Positions 21,264 to 26,841 of a stretch of DNA of 26,841 bases are shown piece by piece (the stretch's first letter is position 1; each line of letters starts with the position of its first letter). The stretch covers positions 1 to 26,841 of the forward strand of contig DILD01000048.1 in the NCBI GenBank assembly GCA_002424845.1, read 5' to 3'. Both the position numbers and the translations under genes were made by a program. The notes beneath the pieces were generated by a model. The model worked only from the letters and a program-made list of their open reading frames with translations, had not been told where the DNA came from and ran no database searches. Source of the DNA: Thiobacillus denitrificans. GTDB taxonomy: Bacteria; Pseudomonadota; Gammaproteobacteria; Burkholderiales; Thiobacillaceae.

Positions 21264-21865
21264 TATTTGACGAGGCCCGAAAAACCCATGAAGGCAAGCG
21301 ACATCAGGCCGGCCGTGATCATCGCAATGCTGGTGCCCTTGAAGGGCGACGGCACATCGCAGGTATCCAGCCGTTCGCGGATGCCGGCGAACAGCACCAG
21401 CACCAGCGTGAAGCCGATCGCCCCACCCGCACCGAAAAACAGCGATTCGACGAAGCCGTGCTGTTGCTGCACGTTGAGCAGCGGAATCCCCAGCACCGCG
21501 CAGTTGGTGGTGATCAGCGGCAGATAGATGCCCAGCACCTGATAGAGCAGCGGGCTGGTCTTGTGGATGAACATCTCGGTGAACTGCACGATGCCGGCGA
21601 TCACCACGATGAACGACAGCGTGCGCAGATAGAACAGCTCGGTGCCGAGCAGGTATTCGTTGATGAGATAGCTTGCGCCCGACGCCAGCGTCAGAACGAA
21701 GGTCGTTGCCAGTCCCATGCCGATGGCCGTTTCCAGTTTTTTCGACACGCCCATGAAGGGGCACAGGCCGAGAATCTTGGCCATCACGATGTTGTTCACG
21801 AACACCGTGGAAATGAGAATGAGGATGTAGGTTTCCAAAGCAGGCAGCCCGACGCAATATCGCAT
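21263..21865 (-). CDS. rnfA: Rnf complex membrane subunit A
   Basis: This 200-residue membrane subunit has about six helices. It shows the family segments VFVNNIVMAKILGLCPFMGVSKK (starting at 21, Cys35) and LPLITTNCAVLG (115-126, Cys122). The two cysteines are expected to pair with those of RnfE around an intramembrane iron-sulfur cluster. It is the first gene of the rnfABCDGE operon. The ATG at 21865 lacks a strong ribosome-binding site. The usual family N-terminus begins about ten residues later, near a TTG codon, so the true start may be internal. Confidence 0.94.
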   Translation of the reverse strand: MRYCVGLPALETYILILISTVFVNNIVMAKILGLCPFMGVSKKLETAIGMGLATTFVLTLASGASYLINEYLLGTELFYLRTLSFIVVIAGIVQFTEMFIHKTSPLLYQVLGIYLPLITTNCAVLGIPLLNVQQQHGFVESLFFGAGGAIGFTLVLVLFAGIRERLDTCDVPSPFKGTSIAMITAGLMSLAFMGFSGLVK

Positions 21866-22123
21866 TATCCGCTGTGGGAGGCGTGCGATTCAAGTTGTTG
21901 CGGCAAGGGGTATTGAAACTGCGGGTCGGGTGGATCGCCGGTAGCGGCCGAACCGCCGATTGCCAGGTTGCGGCCTAAGCCAAAAGTGCGGGTTTCATTC
22001 TTGCTGGGGCGGACTTAAACTTTGCAAAAAAACGGCGCGGTCGCACGCATCTTGCAAGCAAGTCTGGATGCGTCATTGTGGCCCCACAAGGTTTGACAAA
22101 AACGACAATCAGGAGAGGACCGC
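21866..22123. promoter_or_regulatory. Divergent rnfA / encapsulin intergenic region
   Basis: This 258-nt gap separates the divergent rnf operon and encapsulin operon and should hold both promoters, but no clear -35/-10 pair is visible. Two dyads lie on the encapsulin side: ACGCATC (22045-22051) with GATGCGT (22067-22073), and TTGTGG-CC-CCACAA (22076-22089). AGGAGAGGA (22111-22119) is a strong ribosome-binding site for the encapsulin gene. The dyads may be operators or leader stem-loops. Confidence 0.4.
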
Positions 22124-23545
22124 ATGAGCAATGAAATCGATTCCAAACAGAGTCTGAACACCCAGCAGGCGCGCAATCTGGCCAACACCACCAAGAGCGT
22201 GCCGCAGATGGAGAGTTCCACGCCGCGGTGGTTCATGCAGATGCTGCCGTGGGTGAATCTGGAAGCGGGCATTTTCCGGGTCAACCGCCGCAAGACGGTG
22301 GTGCGCAAGGTCATCAAGGTCCCCATCAGCGCCGAGGGCGGCAGCGGCAAGATCCTCGGCGCGCATCTGAAGAGCATTCCCCTCTTCGAGCACTGCGACG
22401 AGGCTTTCCTCGACGAGCTGGCCGCCAAGTTCCTGAGCGAAAGCTTCCCCATGGGGCAGCGCGTGATGAGCCGCGGCGACGCCGCCGACAAGTTCTACAT
22501 CCTGGCCGATGGCAAGGTGGAAGTGAGTGACGTCAGCGACCACGGAGACAAGGTGCGCCTGTCGATGCTGACCGAAGGCGACTACATCGGCGAGATCGCG
22601 CTGCTGCGCGGCATCGACCGTACCGCCAACGTGGATACGGTGACGCCCTGCGTATTCCTCGCGCTTAGCCGCCAGGACTTCTTCAGCGCGCTGGATTCCG
22701 TGCCGGGCCTGCGCGACACCATCGAAAGGAGCGTGGAGCAGCGCGAGCGCGAAAGCCAGAAGATCAACGAATATGGCGAGAGCAGGACTCAAATCACCAC
22801 CGCCGCCGACGGTGAGCCTGTGGTCGAAGGCGTGCATATCGACTACGAGGAGCAGCCGCGCGAACTCTCGTTGCACGCGATGCAGACCGTGGTGCAGATC
22901 CACACCCGTATCGCCGACCTCTACAACACCCCGCACGACCAGGTTCAGCAGCAGTTGCGCCTGACGGTCGAGGACATGAAGGAGCGCCAGGAATGGGAGA
23001 TGATCAACAATCCCGAATTCGGCCTGTTGCACAACGTCGCTTCGACCATGCGCATCCCCACCCGCAAAGGTCCGCCCACGCCGGACGATCTCGACGAGCT
23101 GTTGTCCATGGTGTGGAAGGAACCTGCGTTTTTCCTCGCGCACCCCAAAGCCATCGCCGCCTTCGGCCGTGAGTGCACGCGCAGGGGCGTGCCGCCGCCC
23201 ACCGTGCAGATGTTCGGTTCTTCGTTCATCACCTGGCGCGGCTACCCCATTTTCCCGTGCGACAAGCTGCTAGTGGATGGCAAGAGCAAGCCGACCCGCT
23301 CGTCGGGCAAGACCAGCATCCTGCTGGTGCGCGTGGGCGAGGGTAAGCAGGGCGTGATCGGCCTGCATCGCACCGGCCTGCCATGTGAATATCAGCCCAG
23401 CCTGTCGGTACGCCTGATGGGCATCAACCAGAAATCCATCGAGGAATATCTGGTGACGATGTACTTCTCGCTCGCGGTGCTGACCGATGACGCCGTTGCC
23501 TGCCTGGAGAACGTCGAGATCGGCAATTACCATGAGTACAAGTGA
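22124..23545 (+). CDS. Family 2B encapsulin shell protein with cNMP-binding domain
   Basis: This 473-residue protein is an HK97-fold encapsulin of Family 2, related to cyanobacterial SrpI. It has an N-terminal arm (1-75), then an inserted cyclic-nucleotide-binding domain (about 80-205), then the capsid fold. Shell landmarks are YEEQPREL (241-248), DQVQQQLRLTVED (272-284), WEMINNPEFGLL (291-302), PPTPDDLDELL (317-327), KEPAFFLAHPKAIAAFGREC (332-351) and SLSVRLMGIN (426-435). The inserted domain keeps the phosphate-binding cassette GEIALLRGIDRTA with Glu157 and Arg166, so it may bind a nucleotide. The insertion marks subtype 2B. A strong ribosome-binding site precedes the ATG, and the gene overlaps the cysteine desulfurase by 14 nt. 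The predicted product is a self-assembling icosahedral protein compartment. Confidence 0.93.
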   Translation: MSNEIDSKQSLNTQQARNLANTTKSVPQMESSTPRWFMQMLPWVNLEAGIFRVNRRKTVVRKVIKVPISAEGGSGKILGAHLKSIPLFEHCDEAFLDELAAKFLSESFPMGQRVMSRGDAADKFYILADGKVEVSDVSDHGDKVRLSMLTEGDYIGEIALLRGIDRTANVDTVTPCVFLALSRQDFFSALDSVPGLRDTIERSVEQRERESQKINEYGESRTQITTAADGEPVVEGVHIDYEEQPRELSLHAMQTVVQIHTRIADLYNTPHDQVQQQLRLTVEDMKERQEWEMINNPEFGLLHNVASTMRIPTRKGPPTPDDLDELLSMVWKEPAFFLAHPKAIAAFGRECTRRGVPPPTVQMFGSSFITWRGYPIFPCDKLLVDGKSKPTRSSGKTSILLVRVGEGKQGVIGLHRTGLPCEYQPSLSVRLMGINQKSIEEYLVTMYFSLAVLTDDAVACLENVEIGNYHEYK

Positions 23546-25172
23546 TCGCTTCATGCGACCGCTTGCGCTGGGGAGAGGCAGGCCATCGGCTGGTGGCGCT
23601 TCGCTCAACGAATATCAGCTTGAGCAGATGCTGAATCAAATGTACCGGGGCGACGCCGCACCCGCCGGCGATCCGATCCCGACCGCGCCTGCTGCGTCGC
23701 CTTCCGTCGAGCACACATCCGCGCACCCGTCGCAGGGGCTGCCCACCAGCCTGCCCGGGCGCATGGAATCGTTTTCCTCCCCGGCCAGCAGCTTTGTCAT
23801 GCCCCCGCCCGAGTTGCTTCAGCAACAGCCGCACCTGGAAAGCGGCGTGCCTTACTGGATGCAGGGCAGCCAGGCCGTGGCCTCCCCCTACTGGATGCCC
23901 GCCGGCGCCCAGCCCGACCAGGCTCATTCTGCGCATGACCAGCCCGGGCCGGCGCACGGCTTCGACGTGCACGCCGTGCGCAAGGATTTCCCCATCCTGC
24001 AGCAGCGCGTCAACGGCAAGCCGCTGGTGTGGCTGGACAACGCCGCCACCACGCAAAAGCCGCGCATGGTGATCGATCGCATCAGCCGGTTCTACGAGGA
24101 GGAGAACTCCAACGTGCACCGCGCCGCTCATGAGATGGCCGCGCGTGCCACCGACGCCTACGAACATGCGCGCGAGAAAGTGCGCCGTTTCATCGGCGCC
24201 GCCGCCGTCGAGGAAATCATCTTCACTCGCGGCACCACCGAATCCATCAACCTGGTGGCGCAGACCTATGGCAAGCAGCACCTAGGACGCGGCGACGAAA
24301 TTATCCTCATCGAATACGAGCACCACGCCAACATCGTGCCGTGGCAGCACGTGTGCCAGGAAACCGGCGCTGTCATCCGTGTGGCGCCCATCCTCGACAA
24401 CGGCGAAATCGACCTTGCCGCCTATGAGCGCCTGTTCAGTCCGCGCACCCGCATGGTTGCCATCGGCCACGTTTCCAATGTACTGGGCACCGTCGCCCCG
24501 GTGCGCGACATGATCGCCAGCGCCCACCGCCGCGGCGCCGTGGTTCTGGTCGACGGTGCGCAATCGGCGCCCCATTTTCCGGTCAACGTGCAGGAAATGG
24601 ACGCCGATTTCTTCGTGCTGTCCGGCCACAAGCTGTATGGCCCCACCGGTATCGGCGTGCTCTACGGCAAGAAGTCGCTGCTTGATGACATGCCGCCCTG
24701 GCAAGGCGGCGGCAACATGATCGAGCACGTCACTTTCGAGCACACCACCTACAACAGCGTGCCGGCCAGGTTTGAAGCGGGAACCCCCATTCTTGCGGGC
24801 GCGGTCGGCCTGGGTGCCGCTATCGACTATCTGGACCGCATCGGTTTCGCCAATGCCGCCCGCTACGAGGATGAACTGCTGGTCTACGCCCAGGAACGGC
24901 TGGCCGCCATCCCCGGCCTGCGCATGATCGGAACCGCGCCGCACAAGGCAGGCGTGCTGTCCTTCGTCAGCGACAGGATCACGCCGACCGAATTCGGTCA
25001 GATTCTCAACCGCGAAGGCATCGCCGTCAGGACTGGACACCACTGCGCCCAGCCCGCCCTGGCTCATTACGGGCTGAAAGAATCCGTGCGCCCCTCTCTG
25101 GCTTTCTACAACACCCGCGAAGAAATCGATTTGCTGGTGGATACCGTCAGCCGGGCGATGAAGGCGCGATGA
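23532..25172 (+). CDS. SufS-like cysteine desulfurase, encapsulin cargo
   Basis: This 546-residue protein has two parts. Residues 1-143 are rich in Pro, Ala, Ser and Gln and probably disordered, with short conserved-looking patches: SLNEYQLEQMLNQMYRG (24-40) and two PYWM motifs (107-110 and 119-122). Residues 144-546 form a group II cysteine desulfurase of SufS type: LDNAATTQKP (168-177), PLP lysine Lys367 in SGHKLYGPTG, and catalytic Cys505 in RTGHHCAQP. The enzyme releases sulfur from cysteine as a persulfide. The extension has the character of a cargo-loading domain for the encapsulin encoded just upstream. The start at 23532 overlaps the shell gene by 14 nt; Met8 (23553) is an alternative. 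Confidence 0.93.
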   Translation: MSTSDRFMRPLALGRGRPSAGGASLNEYQLEQMLNQMYRGDAAPAGDPIPTAPAASPSVEHTSAHPSQGLPTSLPGRMESFSSPASSFVMPPPELLQQQPHLESGVPYWMQGSQAVASPYWMPAGAQPDQAHSAHDQPGPAHGFDVHAVRKDFPILQQRVNGKPLVWLDNAATTQKPRMVIDRISRFYEEENSNVHRAAHEMAARATDAYEHAREKVRRFIGAAAVEEIIFTRGTTESINLVAQTYGKQHLGRGDEIILIEYEHHANIVPWQHVCQETGAVIRVAPILDNGEIDLAAYERLFSPRTRMVAIGHVSNVLGTVAPVRDMIASAHRRGAVVLVDGAQSAPHFPVNVQEMDADFFVLSGHKLYGPTGIGVLYGKKSLLDDMPPWQGGGNMIEHVTFEHTTYNSVPARFEAGTPILAGAVGLGAAIDYLDRIGFANAARYEDELLVYAQERLAAIPGLRMIGTAPHKAGVLSFVSDRITPTEFGQILNREGIAVRTGHHCAQPALAHYGLKESVRPSLAFYNTREEIDLLVDTVSRAMKAR

Positions 25173-25218
25173 TCGCCTGAATGCCCGCAGGCCCGGCAAG
25201 AAAAACGCCTGATACGCA

Positions 25219-25389
25219 TCAGTCGCCCTTCTTGTCAGGGCAGGCAGCCCGGTTGACCAGCCAGTCGAGCAGCAAAACGATAGTGGCAACGACCCATACC
25301 GTCACCCACCACGGTGACGAAAACAGCATCAACACTAGCGCGGCAAGCAGAACCAGCACAATCGCAGTGGCGAAGGCCGTCTCGATCAT
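25219..25389 (-). CDS. Small membrane protein, 56 aa
   Basis: A 56-codon frame on the minus strand starts with ATG at 25389, preceded by AGGAG with good spacing. The protein has two hydrophobic segments (about 6-23 and 28-45) separated by SSPWW, then a short polar tail NRAACPDKKGD. It is probably a two-helix inner-membrane protein. I do not recognise the family. It is convergent with the cysteine desulfurase gene (46-nt gap) and about 78 nt downstream of the PIN-like toxin gene on the same strand, so it may or may not share its transcript. Confidence 0.6.
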   Translation of the reverse strand: MIETAFATAIVLVLLAALVLMLFSSPWWVTVWVVATIVLLLDWLVNRAACPDKKGD

Positions 25390-25467
25390 TTGTTTCTCCT
25401 GGCAGTCATGGCGGATTTGATGGCCTCGTGCGGTTTATCCCCGCGTGAGCGGATCAGGCATGGGCGA

Positions 25468-25947
25468 CTACTCGTCGGCAAGACGCATGGCCTCTTTGAC
25501 GAGTTCCGGTCCCAGAAAATAGCCGCCCTCGACCAAGGCTTCGAGCAGCGGGCGCACACCGGGCAGCAGCCCCTTGCGCTTGGCTAGGACCAGCACGCCC
25601 ACGCTGCCGATAACGGCAATGCCCAATTGCCGGGCCACCGCGCGCCCGGCCTTGTCGTCCATCAACACGCCCGCGCCGTGTTCTAGCGCCAAGGCCAACG
25701 CGCTGGTTTCGCCGGGGTCGATGCCCAGAACGGGCAGCGCGTCACGCGGAGCCAGTAGCTCGAAGCAGCCCGCCGCCAGCGCATCGCGGATGTCACGGCC
25801 TTCGCCCCTATCCGGCCTGGCTTCGCACTCGGCCAGCACCGTCGGCGTCAGCAATACTTGTTGAAACAAGGCTGACAGCAAACCCAGTTGCCCGATACGC
25901 GCCAGCGCAAGCAATGGCCCGGTATCGGCCACGATCAGCTTACGCAA
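25468..25947 (-). CDS. DUF3368 PIN-like toxin
   Basis: This 159-residue protein matches the DUF3368 group of PIN-domain proteins, predicted Mg2+-dependent ribonucleases that act as toxins. Acidic residues typical of PIN active sites occur at Asp8 (VADTGPL), Glu40 (TVLAEC), Glu80 (DPGETSAL) and Asp97-Asp98 (LMDDKAGR). The helix PGETSALALA is diagnostic. The start is read as TTG at 25947, which lies inside the end of the antitoxin gene (8-nt overlap); GTG four codons later (VADTG) is an alternative. Its position directly after a small Phd-like protein makes a toxin-antitoxin pair likely. Confidence 0.82.
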   Translation of the reverse strand: MRKLIVADTGPLLALARIGQLGLLSALFQQVLLTPTVLAECEARPDRGEGRDIRDALAAGCFELLAPRDALPVLGIDPGETSALALALEHGAGVLMDDKAGRAVARQLGIAVIGSVGVLVLAKRKGLLPGVRPLLEALVEGGYFLGPELVKEAMRLADE

Positions 25948-26263
25948 AGTCGGCCAGTTCCTGCTCGATTTCGCCGGGCTCCGGTCGCGCCACGGGAATA
26001 TGCAAACTGCCTAGCAAGTCGATGAAACCGGAATGGCTCAAGCCAGCCAATTTGACCGCCTGCCCTAGACTGATCCGGGATTCGTCGAACAGCCGAACAG
26101 CCAGCGCGGTATTGACGCCGCTTTTCAACAGGCTCTCGTCGAACGGCACCGCGATGAACACCGGCTGCCCGTGCTTGGTGACGATGGAAAGTTTGCCTGC
26201 CTCGGCGTCCCGCACCAGTTCGCTGGTGCGGTCGCGCAGATCGCGGATGGTGAAAGTTTGCAT
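25940..26263 (-). CDS. Phd/UPF0175-like antitoxin
   Basis: This 107-residue protein joins two recognisable parts. Residues 1-46 resemble a Phd/YefM DNA-binding antitoxin (TIRDLRDRTSELVRDAEAG, VTKHGQPVFIAVPFDE). Residues 55-93 resemble UPF0175 antitoxins (AVRLFDESRISLGQAVKLAG, then FIDLLGSLHIPVAR). The start at 26263 follows AGGAGGG on the minus strand and gives a proper Phd N-terminus; an in-frame start at 26386 would add unrelated sequence. The gene overlaps the toxin by 8 nt. The protein probably represses its own promoter and neutralises the PIN-like partner. Confidence 0.82.
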   Translation of the reverse strand: MQTFTIRDLRDRTSELVRDAEAGKLSIVTKHGQPVFIAVPFDESLLKSGVNTALAVRLFDESRISLGQAVKLAGLSHSGFIDLLGSLHIPVARPEPGEIEQELADFA

Positions 26264-26440
26264 GGTCGACCCTCCTGAAAAAGCCCGCACTTGTAGTGCA
26301 TAGTAGGCGCTATTCGATGCCCATAGCAAGCCGCCGCACCAGTAGCAGCCGAAGGCTTTGGCCGGGCCGCCGCCGTTTTCTGGCAACAGCGCGAGCGGTT
26401 CGGCTGCCGTTACCCGTAGTACGCTTTTTCTTATAGACGG

Positions 26441-26455
26441 GCCGCCGAAGGCGGC
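26441..26455. repeat. Short hairpin before the CRISPR array
   Basis: GCCGCC-GAA-GGCGGC forms a 6-bp stem with a 3-nt loop. It lies 2 nt before a second, longer hairpin. Otherwise the stretch 26264-26440 between the antitoxin gene and the array holds no gene that I can support. Confidence 0.65.
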
Positions 26456-26457
26456 TC

Positions 26458-26493
26458 AACCCCATTGCGGGGCTTCAGCCCCGCAATGGGGTT
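26458..26493. repeat. Perfect 16-bp hairpin abutting the first CRISPR repeat
   Basis: AACCCCATTGCGGGGC (26458-26473), loop TTCA, and the exact complement GCCCCGCAATGGGGTT (26478-26493) form a perfect inverted repeat. The last three bases (GTT) are also the first three bases of the first CRISPR repeat, so hairpin and array are fused. Confidence 0.85.
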
Positions 26494-26841
26494 GTAGCTC
26501 CCTCTCTCACCCCGGAAAGCTACAATCACTTCGTCGAACATCGCCCACGTGTTGCTGTTGTAGCTCCCTCTCTCACCCCGGAAAGCTACAATAGGTAGCC
26601 GCTGAAGGTGTCGCCGTGGTGCGTTGTAGCTCCCTCTCTCACCCCGGAAAGCTACAATCCGCCCCCTTGCGCGCCTGCAGGATCATGTGTTGTAGCTCCC
26701 TCTCTCACCCCGGAAAGCTACAATCACGGAAGCCACCGGCTTCGATACGAAACTGTTGTAGCTCCCTCTCTCACCCCGGAAAGCTACAATGGCCAGCACG
26801 AAGACGACGCTGCCGGCGAAGTTGTAGCTCCCTCTCTCACC
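26491..26841 (+). CRISPR. Type II-C-like CRISPR array (truncated by window edge)
   Basis: Five identical 36-bp repeats lie at 26491-26526, 26557-26592, 26623-26658, 26689-26724 and 26755-26790, and a sixth is cut by the window end (26821-26841). Spacers are all 30 bp: 26527-26556, 26593-26622, 26659-26688, 26725-26754 and 26791-26820. The repeat starts GTTGTAGCTCCC and ends AGCTACAAT, closely like the Neisseria type II-C repeat, and its ends are partly complementary (GTTGTAGCT/AGCTACAAT). The 3' TACAAT resembles a -10 box, as in Neisseria, where each repeat drives transcription of the next spacer. The plus orientation is inferred from this match. cas genes and tracrRNA are not in the window. 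Confidence 0.97.

Noticed and set aside
22093..22098. TTGACA as the -35 box of the encapsulin promoter
   Set aside because: A -10 box at normal spacing would fall on the ribosome-binding site and start codon, and no such hexamer is there.
26264..26490. tracrRNA anti-repeat beside the CRISPR array
   Set aside because: I looked for sequence complementary to the repeat ends and middle in this interval and found none; the tracrRNA must lie elsewhere.

Overview
The window is high-GC, tightly packed chromosomal DNA. Gene content and order suggest a sulfur-oxidising betaproteobacterium of the Thiobacillus/Sulfuricella type, but this is an inference: there is no rRNA gene here to confirm it. The indicators are a flavocytochrome c sulfide dehydrogenase (fccAB), several c-type monoheme cytochromes, the hemH-hrcA/nadK-recN cluster seen in betaproteobacteria, a SulP anion transporter, an rnfABCDGE-nth operon, and a Neisseria-like type II-C CRISPR array.

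Layout from left to right: a secreted alpha/beta hydrolase flanked by two copies of a hairpin repeat; yjdM; a bidirectional terminator; fccA-fccB (minus strand); hemH and hrcA (minus, overlapping) divergent from nadK (plus); a 140-bp imperfect palindrome; recN and a secreted SNase-like nuclease (plus, overlapping); a SulP transporter (minus) divergent from two tandem cytochromes c and a 50-residue membrane protein (plus); an HDAC-family deacetylase (minus) divergent from a large PatZ-like acyl-CoA synthetase/GNAT acetyltransferase (plus); a DUF1841 protein; nth and the six rnf genes (minus, read A-B-C-D-G-E-nth).

The most notable locus is 22124-25172. It encodes an encapsulin shell protein with an inserted cyclic-nucleotide-binding domain (Family 2B type), followed after a 14-nt gene overlap by a SufS-like cysteine desulfurase carrying a roughly 143-residue disordered N-terminal extension that looks like a cargo-loading domain. 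Together they predict a protein nanocompartment for sulfur chemistry, possibly gated by a nucleotide ligand, in an organism that also oxidises sulfide.

The right end is accessory DNA: a 56-residue membrane protein, a Phd/UPF0175-like antitoxin with a DUF3368 PIN-like toxin, two hairpins, and the start of a CRISPR array (five complete 36-bp repeats plus one cut by the window edge, 30-bp spacers). Every repeat ends in TACAAT, so each may carry its own crRNA promoter. No cas gene or tracrRNA lies in the window.

Other themes: a deacetylase and a probable protein acetyltransferase sit back to back, and the hrcA/nadK promoters both place TATAAT exactly 6 nt before ATG, which predicts leaderless transcripts.
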